DNA from: Saprospiraceae bacterium
GTDB lineage: Bacteria > Bacteroidota > Bacteroidia > Chitinophagales > Saprospiraceae
Assembly: GCA_020629935.1 (NCBI GenBank)
Contig: JAHDCJ010000001.1
Coordinates: 96,007-132,432, forward strand
Direction: 5' to 3'
Length of the DNA: 36,426 nt
Every line of letters begins with the position of its first letter. Positions within the stretch are counted from its first letter, which is position 1. Positions 1-8,676 of this stretch are shown one piece after another. The position numbers were made by a program, and so were the translations under genes. Under the pieces are notes generated by a model. The model searched no databases and was not told the DNA's origin. It saw nothing but the letters and a program-made list of their open reading frames with translations.

Positions 1-4
1 AATA

Positions 5-1669
5 TTATTGTCTTAGGAGCTTATAGGTTTTAATGTGTTGATCATCTTTCACTTTTAGGAAGTATATTCCTGAAGGTATATTATTTAGATCAAAGTAGAT
101 ATGGGCTGCATGGCTTGTTTGACTTTGTATAATACGACCCATCGCATCTAAAATTTGAAAATCCATTTTCTCTGTGGTCCTATTCTCAATTCGTAATTCA
201 TTTTCAATAAGATTATTAAATCTAATTTGTGGATTCCAATTCACTTCTTGAGTAGAAGTGGTTTCTGGGCTAATCATACAATCTGAAGGAAATGGATTCA
301 ATTCAAGAGGTCCCATTGGTGTGAGGTCTTTACCTACAAACGCAGGATGATCTACAGAAAACCGTTGTACTTTAAATACCGCATTGGATGCAGGTAGGCT
401 TCCGCCCTGATCTACTGGCCCTAAAATACCGACAGGATTAATATATCTCCAAACCACTTTTTCTTGGGGGTCAACTTCAAAGAGCTCTCCCAATGCACCA
501 GAACAAACCAAGATATTTCCATTGGGCAATTGTTGCGCATTAGAAAATTTACCTGATCCAAAATTATTATCTGGAGCCCCTGTATACGAATAATCAGCCG
601 TAGCAGGAAGAAAGAAACTCGAACCCGGTGCCGTATAATTACCAAGTGCATCTATTGGAGGATCGATAATTTCAATGGTAGATTCAATACCGTCTGTTCG
701 TCCAACACCATTATTAAAAACAATAATTTTCTGGGCATCAGGTGCATCATCTTGAATCCAATCTGTGCCATGAGGCCCAAATAATTTTCGGTTATCCCAT
801 GTGTCTCTTCCATAGGCATGAGGATTTCCCCAACGATAGAGAATATCTCCCCCTTTGCCTGCATTTCCGCCACTATGACTTGCCGCTTCTTCTGTTGTGG
901 TACTATGATCTATAATCCAAAATTCATTAAAGTGACGTGAACTAATAATAATTTGATCCAGCGTTTCATTATAACTAATATGATTGGCATGAAGCCAATC
1001 GCTTCGATCAACAAAACTTCCATTAAAGTTTAAAGAATAATTGATGTCTAATCGTTCAGGATAATCAAAAGGATTTCCAAAATTATTCATCATCGGATTC
1101 CAATTTTGGATCACGTGATCATCTGCTCGCCATTCCCAAACGGTGGAAAAAGAATCTATTCCAAGCGGTTTAATTTCGATAATTTTTTCTGTTCGAAGAC
1201 TGGTCGTGTTTGTAAAAACAGTTGAATTTCTTCCTTTCAATACCGCTTCTGCCATTGGAATTTCTTCAGAAACGAGGAGTAGGATATTTCCATTTGGCAT
1301 AGGTTCGATATCATGATGCATTCGGCTATCCAAAGAGTCGCTGTAAGACAAAGACCAGACTAGATTATTATCCCAATCCCAAATTTCAACGCCGCCATTT
1401 CCAGTTGCACCTACTGTTTTAATGGATCGCAATAAATTTCCATTATCAAGTAAGTAGCTTGTGAATGCGGGGACAAATGTACTTTGCCATTGGTTGATCA
1501 CTTCTCCACAATTATCAATAAGAAAGGTTTCTGTAAGGGAGTTTCCGGTAAACAAAGTATACCCATTATAAGAAGCTTCATCATTGAGGAGAAGGCCAAT
1601 GGTTTCTTGACTATTCCCTCTAAAAGTAAAGAATACAAAGAATGTGATTACTAATATTTTTATTTGCAT
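5..1669 (-). CDS. Arylsulfotransferase-like secreted protein with T9SS sorting domain
   Basis: The 554-aa protein starts with a signal peptide (residues 1-20, ending near 'RGNSQ'). The body (about 30-460) has the repeated 'pNGN+L' blades and His-rich segments ('MHHDIEPMPNGNIL', 'WLHANHISYN') typical of the beta-propeller arylsulfotransferase (ASST) family. The last ~75 residues ('DAMGRII...IPSGIYFLKV...YKLLRQ') are a type A T9SS C-terminal sorting domain, so the product is probably exported through the outer membrane and attached or released there. Sulfotransferase activity is inferred from the fold only; many Bacteroidota members of the family have no tested substrate. It appears to be a single gene: a terminator for the next minus-strand unit lies upstream at 1786-1818. 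The ATG at 1669 gives a clean signal peptide, and a -7 box lies just upstream. Confidence 0.75.
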   Translation of the reverse strand: MQIKILVITFFVFFTFRGNSQETIGLLLNDEASYNGYTLFTGNSLTETFLIDNCGEVINQWQSTFVPAFTSYLLDNGNLLRSIKTVGATGNGGVEIWDWDNNLVWSLSYSDSLDSRMHHDIEPMPNGNILLLVSEEIPMAEAVLKGRNSTVFTNTTSLRTEKIIEIKPLGIDSFSTVWEWRADDHVIQNWNPMMNNFGNPFDYPERLDINYSLNFNGSFVDRSDWLHANHISYNETLDQIIISSRHFNEFWIIDHSTTTEEAASHSGGNAGKGGDILYRWGNPHAYGRDTWDNRKLFGPHGTDWIQDDAPDAQKIIVFNNGVGRTDGIESTIEIIDPPIDALGNYTAPGSSFFLPATADYSYTGAPDNNFGSGKFSNAQQLPNGNILVCSGALGELFEVDPQEKVVWRYINPVGILGPVDQGGSLPASNAVFKVQRFSVDHPAFVGKDLTPMGPLELNPFPSDCMISPETTSTQEVNWNPQIRFNNLIENELRIENRTTEKMDFQILDAMGRIIQSQTSHAAHIYFDLNNIPSGIYFLKVKDDQHIKTYKLLRQ

Positions 1670-1689
1670 AACTATTATTATTTGATTTA

Positions 1690-1697
1690 CAAAGATA
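1690..1697 (-). promoter_or_regulatory. Putative -7 element for the arylsulfotransferase-like gene
   Basis: Read on the minus strand this is TATCTTTG, an exact match to the Bacteroidota -7 consensus TAnnTTTG, 20 bases before the ATG at 1669. I see no TTG -33 box at the usual spacing, so this is a half-supported promoter. Confidence 0.4.
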
Positions 1698-1785
1698 GCC
1701 CTTTATTATTATTTCTTTACGTCAGTATCTGACATTTAACGAATCTTCTCGTAAAATCACACAGACTTACTCTACTTACTTTCAT

Positions 1786-1818
1786 AAAAAAAGAGGCCTG
1801 CAAATGAGGCCTCTTTTT
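1786..1818 (-). terminator. Rho-independent terminator after the 427-aa T9SS protein
   Basis: A perfect 12-bp stem (AAAAAGAGGCCT / AGGCCTCTTTTT) with a 7-nt loop lies 21 bases past the stop of the minus-strand gene ending at 1840. On the minus strand it is followed by a run of seven U, so it should end the three-gene secreted-protein unit. The A-rich flank means it could also work weakly in the other direction. Confidence 0.85.
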
Positions 1819-1839
1819 AAAATTTATCATAATAATCGA

Positions 1840-3123
1840 CTAGTAATGCTTCTTAATTACTTTTTCAGTAACCTTAGATGTACCATTGTTCATAATTACA
1901 AAGTACATTGCAGAACTTAGTCCACGAAGATTAATTTCTTTACGATTGATTCCTAATTCAGGAGTGATTGTTTCTTGCATCAATACTCGACCCAATACAT
2001 CTGTCAATCTAAAATCAATAGGTGTACGATCAGAAGTTTCAAAAGAAACTGTCAACTCATCTTTAGTTGGATTAGGAAATACTTCTGTGATTCCAAAAGT
2101 ACCTTTAAGACATTCTACATTTCTCAATGAAGAATATTCGTACGTACCGTCAAGATCTACAATTTTCAATCGGTAGTAAGCAGAAGAAATCGCTCGTTCA
2201 TCCATAAAAGTATAAGTTGTTTGGTCAAATCCACCAACAGCTTCTACCTTACCTAATGAAATAAATCCATTTAATGGTCGGAAAGATCGTTCGATTTCAA
2301 TGTAATCTACATCTACTTCTGTTGCAGTAATCCAAGTCAATTTCACATTTCCTGATCCACTACAAGTAGTTTCAAAAGAAAGGAGTTCTAATGGAAGTGG
2401 ACAGTTAGCCACAGTTACGTCTGCCATGGTTACATCAATATCAGCGCTTGCTGGGCTTGCCCATGTAGATCCAACAGTGATTGCTGCTGCAACACCTGCA
2501 TCTCCAGCAGGAGAACAGTGGTTGATTGCATATACTTCACAATCAGGAAAACCTGCTCCAGGGATACCTGGTAGTGTTAATGTAGCTGTTGGGTCTGTAG
2601 TGGTAGACTCTACTACTAAACCATCACATACTAAAACATAGGTTTGAGTATTGGTAGTTTCATATCCTGGCACTGAAGTTACAGTAACTGCTGTTCCTTC
2701 ACAAACAGAAAGTACAGAAGGAGGGCACACCGTAAATGCGGAAGGTCCAGCAACATCTGCATCTACATTTGCTCCTGCAGCCATAATTTCAGCTAGAGTG
2801 GTTAATGGTGTTCCTACAATATCTGTAGTTCCATCATCCGTACAATCGTTTACAGCATAAACAGAATATGCTCCATAAGCAACTCCAGGGAAATCACAAT
2901 TTCCAGAAGCATCCGTCGCTACTACGGCTCCTGTGGCATCATCTACCAAATAACAAATTTGGACTGTAGTTACCGCATTGAATGCCGTGTTATTAAATAA
3001 GGCGTCATCGCCAGGTTCATAGGTACACTGTGCAAAAGAATAATTTACTGCTAGACAACAAATCAGCATTAAACTAACCCCTAAGCTACAGAGTCGAAAA
3101 CCTTTTTCTATATATGTTTTCAT
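1840..3123 (-). CDS. Secreted T9SS type A sorting-domain protein of unknown function
   Basis: This 427-aa protein has a signal peptide (about 1-32, ending 'VNYSFAQ'). A cysteine-containing region follows (33-240) with repeated beta-rich segments ('ATVTVTSVPGYET'-like) and low-complexity Val/Ala/Thr stretches. Next comes a module at about 243-335 starting 'LPLELLSFETTC' and containing 'YYRLKIVDLDG', which precedes the sorting domain in many Bacteroidota surface proteins. A T9SS sorting domain ends the protein ('VFPNPTKDELTVSF...KVIKKHY'). I recognise no enzymatic domain. It is probably a surface or released structural protein or adhesin. It is the last gene of a minus-strand set with the 540-aa and 98-aa secreted proteins (gaps 68 and 28 bases) and ends at a strong terminator. 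Confidence 0.75.
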   Translation of the reverse strand: MKTYIEKGFRLCSLGVSLMLICCLAVNYSFAQCTYEPGDDALFNNTAFNAVTTVQICYLVDDATGAVVATDASGNCDFPGVAYGAYSVYAVNDCTDDGTTDIVGTPLTTLAEIMAAGANVDADVAGPSAFTVCPPSVLSVCEGTAVTVTSVPGYETTNTQTYVLVCDGLVVESTTTDPTATLTLPGIPGAGFPDCEVYAINHCSPAGDAGVAAAITVGSTWASPASADIDVTMADVTVANCPLPLELLSFETTCSGSGNVKLTWITATEVDVDYIEIERSFRPLNGFISLGKVEAVGGFDQTTYTFMDERAISSAYYRLKIVDLDGTYEYSSLRNVECLKGTFGITEVFPNPTKDELTVSFETSDRTPIDFRLTDVLGRVLMQETITPELGINRKEINLRGLSSAMYFVIMNNGTSKVTEKVIKKHY

Positions 3124-3148
3124 ATTTTCTCTTTTAATTGGTTAAAAA

Positions 3149-3176
3149 TATAAATGAAACATTCGCTTCATTTATA
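3149..3176. repeat. Perfect 10-bp inverted repeat between two secreted-protein genes
   Basis: TATAAATGAA and TTCATTTATA flank an 8-nt loop in the 68-base gap between the 540-aa and 427-aa genes. The stem is AT-rich and lacks a U-run, so it may be an mRNA processing or stability hairpin rather than a terminator. Confidence 0.45.
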
Positions 3177-3191
3177 AGGGATTAATTAATA

Positions 3192-4814
3192 CTATTCTGG
3201 AGCAATTGTTCCAGCATTAGGTGTACAAGCAGGTGCGGTACAGTTGTAAGCTTGTGTAATATCTAAAGTACAATCTGCAGGACCAGGAACTAACTCTGTA
3301 AATACAAAATCTACTGTAGAGATCTCTGTAGTTACGGCATCCCATTCGCCTGGGTTGGCTAAAGCTCCACCTGGGGAATAAGTAGAAACTACTGTTGCTC
3401 CTCCACATGGTTGACTTGGGCCAGAAAAACTATTTGGATATACATAAGCTTCAATCACACTATTCTCATCAAAAGTAACACCCGCAGCCTGTACATCTGC
3501 AAAAGTAACCGTTATATTATAACCGCCAACAGATGCCGTTCCATTTGGTGCACTTGGGTTTGGCACGGTAATCGTTCCTAAATCAGCATTAACTTGTTCA
3601 TCTGCTATTAAAGTACCATCGACATAAATGGTTACCCAAAAAGTATTTGCTGTCACAACCTCTTGACATACATTACCAGCATCCGTAGTATTTGCTCTAT
3701 TAGGCTCTGGATAATCAAATCCTGAAACTACCACATCAAATGATCCAGAAACTGCAACCCCACCTTCTCCAGCAGGACCTGTAGTTAAGTAAGCAGCATT
3801 TAATGTACCACCAAAAGGACTATCTGAACCTACTGCGGAAGTAGTTGGTGCAGGAGTAACAAAAGAAAAAGGAACCGCTGGGCCTCCAACGGCACAACAA
3901 TCAGGACCACCAGAAATACCATTATATGTTACTGTAAATGTTTCACTTCCTGATTGACCTGAAGTATATGTAGTCGTTGCAGGATCAGGGCTAATTGTGA
4001 ATACAGAGCCAATATTAGCTGCAATACAATCATTTTGCGGTGTAACTACCCATGCACAACCTGAAGCATCTGGCACAATAGTTACTACATCAGTAGCCGC
4101 AGTTGGAACTGAAGGATATACTGTTACCGTGTGATTCCCACTTGCTAAACTTGCTCCTGTGTCATCACAAGTTAAGCTATAAGTAATGTTCTCACTGGTT
4201 GTTGAACAAAAATTTGCGTTAGCAAAAGTCATTGGTTGGAAAACTGGAGCACATCCTGTTAAAGGAATTACAGAAACTCCAGCAGAAGTTGTAATTGTAG
4301 CTGTTACTCCTGAAACTTCTTGTGGTGTAGCGAAACCTATGTTTCCTGAGGTACCAAAGTTCCCATCAACTAATGTAATTTGATTTCCTAAATAATCTGT
4401 AATTTGAATTTGTCCACCTCCAGAAAAACCATCACCATAGGTATCATGATATTCTAAATTGTATGAAGTTCCTACAGTACCTACTGGATCTGGCCCAACA
4501 GTAACGCCAAAGTCAAAACTATTTCCCCCTGTACTACCTCCTCCGAAAGTACCATAAGAGGCAACAACGAGACCTGTAGTAAGATTGGTGATTTGCCAAG
4601 AAATTTCATTTCCAAAAGATCCTGAGTTTCCTACTACATTCCATGTAACTTGAGAAGGACAAGCGGTATTAGGAATTTCAAAATAATACTCCACGCCAGC
4701 ACAAGCCTCGTTGGAACTAGATACAGCCCCATAGGTAGGACACTGTGCATTTACATTAATAGCCAAGGCCATAAGAACAACCAAGGAAAATATTTGTGTT
4801 AATACTTTTTTCAT
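3192..4814 (-). CDS. Large secreted beta-rich protein, apparently without a sorting domain
   Basis: The track ORF begins at 4922, but that would overlap the upstream gene. The ATG at 4814 gives a proper signal peptide ('MKKVLTQIFSLVV...VNAQ') and 540 aa. The mature part is Gly/Thr/Ser-rich with many cysteines. It includes 'DTYGDGFSGGGQIQI', a motif seen in extracellular domains of Bacteroidota adhesins, and Ig-like strands ('SETFTVTYNGISGG'). The C-terminus stops at 'CTPNAGTIAPE', which looks like the opening of another domain rather than an end, and there is no T9SS sorting domain. The protein may therefore be C-terminally truncated, or be a shorter family member secreted another way. It lies 28 bases downstream of the 98-aa gene, probably in one operon. 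Confidence 0.65.
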   Translation of the reverse strand: MKKVLTQIFSLVVLMALAINVNAQCPTYGAVSSSNEACAGVEYYFEIPNTACPSQVTWNVVGNSGSFGNEISWQITNLTTGLVVASYGTFGGGSTGGNSFDFGVTVGPDPVGTVGTSYNLEYHDTYGDGFSGGGQIQITDYLGNQITLVDGNFGTSGNIGFATPQEVSGVTATITTSAGVSVIPLTGCAPVFQPMTFANANFCSTTSENITYSLTCDDTGASLASGNHTVTVYPSVPTAATDVVTIVPDASGCAWVVTPQNDCIAANIGSVFTISPDPATTTYTSGQSGSETFTVTYNGISGGPDCCAVGGPAVPFSFVTPAPTTSAVGSDSPFGGTLNAAYLTTGPAGEGGVAVSGSFDVVVSGFDYPEPNRANTTDAGNVCQEVVTANTFWVTIYVDGTLIADEQVNADLGTITVPNPSAPNGTASVGGYNITVTFADVQAAGVTFDENSVIEAYVYPNSFSGPSQPCGGATVVSTYSPGGALANPGEWDAVTTEISTVDFVFTELVPGPADCTLDITQAYNCTAPACTPNAGTIAPE

Positions 4815-4842
4815 TTTAATTAATTTAAGTTGGGTTAAACGA

Positions 4843-5139
4843 TTAGTTCCAATCAGATAAGAATTTGTTAATTTCTTTTCGGGTTGCATTTGGATTCTGT
4901 TGCTTAAACTTTGCTTTTGCATCTAAATAAGCAGGTGTTCCAATTTTTGTGCTTTTTCGGTTTTCCGTAGTTGGTGTTAAACGATACTCTGGCGTAGGAA
5001 CTACATTTTTTTGAACTTCTTGAGTTGGGCTAACAACTTCTTTTGTTAATGTTTTAGAAGTTTCTTTAGACTGTGCTTGTAAATTACTTGCAAAAGCAAC
5101 AAAACAGAACACAGTAAACAGAAGTGTAATTTTCTTCAT
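4843..5139 (-). CDS. Small secreted hypothetical protein
   Basis: The 98-aa protein has a clear signal peptide ('MKKITLLFTVFCFVAFASNLQAQ'-type, cleavage after residue ~22). A Lys/Thr/Pro-rich, probably disordered stretch follows ('KETSKTLTKEVVSPTQEV'). The C-terminus is a short likely helix ('YLDAKAKFKQQNP...EINKFLSDWN'). I do not recognise the family. It is the first gene of the minus-strand secreted-protein set and is followed 28 bases later by the 540-aa protein. The signal peptide, the tight spacing and the absence of a competing frame support it as real. A role as a small accessory to the downstream secreted proteins is only a guess. Confidence 0.65.
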   Translation of the reverse strand: MKKITLLFTVFCFVAFASNLQAQSKETSKTLTKEVVSPTQEVQKNVVPTPEYRLTPTTENRKSTKIGTPAYLDAKAKFKQQNPNATRKEINKFLSDWN

Positions 5140-5930
5140 AATAAATAAACTTTACTGGGTTAAAAAATTAGATTTTGATTAAATAGTTGTGATCCTAAAC
5201 ATTATTAGCGTCACGTGAATAGTAAAATTAACACAAATTTGACATTTACCAAATAATTTTTCATTTTTTATCGTCACAAAAGGAAATAGCTTATCCTTTT
5301 TTTATAAAAAAACCAAAAAACGATCAATCGTGACGTTCATTTTTGACAAAAAAATAATAAAACTTAAAGAACGACAGGCCATACACGTCAACAAACACGC
5401 ACACGCACACAACATAAACAACTGATTATCAATCATGTTTTAAATTAAAAAATAAAACACCTTTTTGTCTAAAATGCTTGACCACAAAAAAATAAACATT
5501 GTTTTTTTAAACATCAAAACAAAAAATATGTAATATTTATGTCTGCACAATGTTTTTTTTGTGTCAAAAACAGCGATTTAAAATAAAAAAACGAAATAAT
5601 ATCGAATAAAAAATGTCACAGATTTGGGTGCAACCATTCAAATATAGTATTTATCAAATGTTTTAATACATCGTATTCAGTGAAGTATAAAATTTATAAT
5701 TATCCAATCAACTTTTATTGGCAAAATTTACATTTTAAAACAAAAAAAAATATCATAATATTTCTTCTTCCAAAGATCATATTGAAGAAATGTGCATATC
5801 CCAAATTTAACATGATGTAAAATCAAGGATTTTAATTCTTTTTTAAAGCGATTTATTCAATATCAAGCTGGTTTTAAGATACCTTCCTTATATTTACGAC
5901 ACTTTTTATCACCAATTAAATGATGTTACA
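5140..5930. other. AT-rich gene-free stretch between divergent units
   Basis: No credible coding frame was found in these ~790 bases. The stretch contains poly-A/T tracts, a short CA-rich segment (5390-5412) and an 8-bp palindrome TCACGTGA (5211-5218). TGACG/CGTCA-type motifs recur at 5209-5214, 5272-5277, 5329-5335 and 5385-5390. Small dyads lie at 5761-5790 (TTTCTTC/GAAGAAA) and 5818-5834 (TAAAATC/GATTTTA, 3-nt loop). It must hold the promoters of the divergent genes at 5139 and 5931. A possible -7 for the plus-strand unit is TATATTTA near 5889, which is not an exact consensus match. Confidence 0.5.
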
Positions 5931-6932
5931 ATGAAATTAATTATTCCTATGGCAGGAAGAGGTTCACGTCTTAGACCACACACATTAACTGTTCCCAAAC
6001 CATTAGTACCTGTGGCAGGCAAACCGATTGTCCAACGATTAGCTGAAGATTTAGCGGCATCCTTTGAGGAGCCTGTGGAGGAAATTGCCTTTATTATTGG
6101 TGACTTTGGTGATCAAGTAGAAAAAGACTTAAAAGAAGTAGCTGCAAGTTTAGGTGCTAAAGGTAGTGTATATTACCAAAACCAACCACTAGGTACGGCG
6201 CATGCCATCTTATGTGCTAAAGAAAGTTTATCTGGACCTTGTATCGTAGCCTTTGCAGATACCCTATTTAAATCAAATTTCCAATTAGATACCAATAAAG
6301 ATGGTATTATTTGGGTAAAACAAGTTCCAGACCCGTCGGCTTATGGCGTTATACAAACGCATGAAGAAGGACATATTACCAATTTCGTAGAAAAACCAAC
6401 AGAGTTTATTTCTGACCTTGCCATTGTAGGTATATATTATATCAAGGATGGAGATAACCTGCGTAACGAACTCCAATACCTTATTGACAATGATATTAAA
6501 GAAAAAGGAGAATATCAATTAACAAATGCTTTAGAGAATATGCGGGCTAAAGGATTGAAATTTTATCCTGGAGAAATTGCAGAATGGTTAGATTGTGGCA
6601 ACAAAAATGCGGTTGTTTATAGTAACCAACGCGTTTTAGAATTTAATAAGGGCATGAATCTTGTACATGAGTCTGTAAAGATTGTTAACTCTACAATTAT
6701 TCAACCTTGTTTTATTGGAGCAAATGCAGTAATTGAAAACTCGGTGGTTGGACCTCATGTATCTATTGGTCATGACACTCATATTAAGCATGCAGTGATC
6801 AAAAACTCGGTAATACAAAACCAAACTAAGGTTGAAAATGTGGTCTTATGCAACTCTATGATTGGAAATCACGTTGAATATGATGGAAAACAATCTGAAA
6901 TTAGTATTGGTGACTATACACAACTAGCATGA
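5931..6932 (+). CDS. Sugar-phosphate nucleotidyltransferase (NDP-sugar pyrophosphorylase)
   Basis: The 333-aa protein opens with the nucleotide-binding signature 'IPMAGRGSRLRPHTLTVPKP'. It then has 'QPLGTAHAI' (about 92-100), an Asp-containing 'IVAFADTLF' and 'NFVEKPTEF', all marks of the RmlA/GlmU-type NTP_transferase fold. The last ~90 residues carry irregular hexapeptide-like repeats ('AVIENSVVGPHVSIG'). The expected reaction joins a sugar-1-phosphate and an NTP to give an NDP-sugar and pyrophosphate, in the cytoplasm. The sugar cannot be told from the sequence; glucose-1-phosphate is a fair guess. The gene heads a tight plus-strand run and its stop overlaps the start of the TPR gene (ATGA), so the two are translationally coupled. 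The grouping with envelope proteins suggests a role in cell-surface polysaccharide supply. Confidence 0.85.
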   Translation: MKLIIPMAGRGSRLRPHTLTVPKPLVPVAGKPIVQRLAEDLAASFEEPVEEIAFIIGDFGDQVEKDLKEVAASLGAKGSVYYQNQPLGTAHAILCAKESLSGPCIVAFADTLFKSNFQLDTNKDGIIWVKQVPDPSAYGVIQTHEEGHITNFVEKPTEFISDLAIVGIYYIKDGDNLRNELQYLIDNDIKEKGEYQLTNALENMRAKGLKFYPGEIAEWLDCGNKNAVVYSNQRVLEFNKGMNLVHESVKIVNSTIIQPCFIGANAVIENSVVGPHVSIGHDTHIKHAVIKNSVIQNQTKVENVVLCNSMIGNHVEYDGKQSEISIGDYTQLA

Positions 6933-8635
6933 AAACATACCATATCTTAGGCATTGCCTTTTTATTTTTATCCACTTTTTCTTGGGCACAGCCTAAGCAA
7001 TTAAGTGAACAAGAGATTAAAGCTCAAGAAATTTTTATTGAAGCCAATAAAGAAAAAATCTTAGGGAATTATGATGAAGCCTTAAAGCTTTATAAAGAAG
7101 TGCTGAACAAAAATAAAAAGAATCATGCCGCTATGTTTGAAATTGCTCAAATGGAAATGGGTGTAAAAAACGAAGAAAATGCCTTTAGCCAAATTGAAGC
7201 CGCACTCAAACTAGCACCAGATCAGGTATGGTATAATAAGTTTTATGTTTCCTTACTAGAAAAAAGAAGTCGCTATGATGAAGCTGCTAAAGTCTACGAA
7301 CGACTCAGCGAACTCTATCCCAATGAAGAAGAATATTATTTCGAACAAGCTTATTTTTATGCGACTTCCAATCAACATCAAAAAGCGATTGATGCTTTTG
7401 ACAAATTGGAAAATTTAGCTGGAGTCAATGAAGAAATTTCTATTCGTAAACATCGTTTATTTCTTAGCTTAAATCAACCAGAAAATGCGGCCAAAGAATT
7501 GGCTAAACTCAGTGAAGCAAATCCTAGAAATACGAAATACCGAATTATGCTAGCTGAGCTTTACGAACAGTTAGATCAAAAAGATCAGGCAAGTAAAGTA
7601 TATAAGGAAGTTTTAGCTATTGACCCAGATAATATTCAAGCAAAAAAAGCAGCGGGTGGTAACTTTAAAAAATCTGGTAATCATTCTGAATATTTACAAT
7701 CCTTGACTTCTTCTTTCCAAAATCCAGAAGTGAATATTGATATGAAAGTCAAGGAAATGATTGAGTACATTGAGATTGTTCACCAAACCAATGATGAAAC
7801 GCTCAAAAAGCAAGCCACTCAACTTACTCAAATCGTCACTGAAGTGCATCCTAAAGAAGCCAAAGCTTACTCTTTACATGGAGATATGCTGTACAATACA
7901 GGCAATCCCAAAGAAGCTTTAGCACAATACAAAAAAGCCATTGGGCTAAAGAAAAACATTTATACGCTTTGGCAACAAAGTTTTATGATTATGGCCGAAC
8001 TTCGGGCGCATGACGAATTGATTGATTTTTCTGAGCAAGCCATGGACTATTTCCCTAATCAACCTTCTGTATATTTTTTCAATGGTTTAGCCAATGGGCA
8101 AAAAAACAATCACAAAGAAGCCTTAAACATGTTTGACGAAGCCTTTTTGATGGCGGGTAAAAACAACATGCTTAAAGGAGATATTTTAGTTCAAAAAGCA
8201 CAACAATATCATGGCCTGAAACAATATACCAATGCAGATAAATCATTAAACGACGCATTAGAAATCAATCCGAACAATCTACAAGCTCAAAATACATACG
8301 CTTATCTTTTAGCCCAACGAAATGAACAATTGGACAAAGCGGAAGAAATGGCGAAGAGCATCAACAATAAAGTGCCTAACCAGCCCGTTTATCAACATAC
8401 GATGGCTTTGGTATTGTATAAAAAGAAAGCCTATAAAGACGCCAAAAAATGGATGGAAAAATCTATTGCCTCTGGAGGAAACAATAGTCCTGAAATTTTA
8501 GAACATTTTGGCGATGTCCTTTATAAATTAAATGAAGTAGATCAAGCCGTTAGCAAATGGCAAGAAGCTTTGGATAAAGGAGGTGATTTGAATACATTAC
8601 AAAAAAAGATTACCTCGCGTAAATTAGTAGAATAA
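6929..8635 (+). CDS. Exported tetratricopeptide-repeat protein
   Basis: The 568-aa protein has a signal peptide (residues 1-20, '...STFSWAQ') and then nearly continuous TPR helices. At least eight repeats are visible, for example 'ALKLYKEVLNKNKKNHAA', 'AAKVYERLSELYPNEE', 'ASKVYKEVLAIDPDN' and 'ADKSLNDALEINPNN'. There is no catalytic motif, so it is probably a periplasmic or membrane-associated scaffold. Its ATG overlaps the stop of the nucleotidyltransferase gene by 4 bases, and the DUF4292 lipoprotein follows 41 bases later. That order (nucleotidyltransferase, TPR, DUF4292, LytM protein) is, as far as I recall, seen in other Bacteroidota. It suggests the TPR protein works with the lipoprotein and the LytM protein in envelope assembly. 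Confidence 0.8.
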   Translation: MKTYHILGIAFLFLSTFSWAQPKQLSEQEIKAQEIFIEANKEKILGNYDEALKLYKEVLNKNKKNHAAMFEIAQMEMGVKNEENAFSQIEAALKLAPDQVWYNKFYVSLLEKRSRYDEAAKVYERLSELYPNEEEYYFEQAYFYATSNQHQKAIDAFDKLENLAGVNEEISIRKHRLFLSLNQPENAAKELAKLSEANPRNTKYRIMLAELYEQLDQKDQASKVYKEVLAIDPDNIQAKKAAGGNFKKSGNHSEYLQSLTSSFQNPEVNIDMKVKEMIEYIEIVHQTNDETLKKQATQLTQIVTEVHPKEAKAYSLHGDMLYNTGNPKEALAQYKKAIGLKKNIYTLWQQSFMIMAELRAHDELIDFSEQAMDYFPNQPSVYFFNGLANGQKNNHKEALNMFDEAFLMAGKNNMLKGDILVQKAQQYHGLKQYTNADKSLNDALEINPNNLQAQNTYAYLLAQRNEQLDKAEEMAKSINNKVPNQPVYQHTMALVLYKKKAYKDAKKWMEKSIASGGNNSPEILEHFGDVLYKLNEVDQAVSKWQEALDKGGDLNTLQKKITSRKLVE

Positions 8636-8676
8636 GCAGTCTTCCTCTTAATTGAAATTGCTTTAAAAAAAAGTGA

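Noticed and set aside
2426-2860. Plus-strand ORFs of 71 and 69 aa opposite the 427-aa T9SS gene
   Set aside because: They are low-complexity mirror frames of the Val/Thr/Ala-rich minus-strand gene with no start context.
5390-5412. CA-rich short repeat (ACACGCACACGCACAC) as a possible CRISPR or satellite
   Set aside because: It is only a ~20-base simple sequence with no spacers or repeat units.
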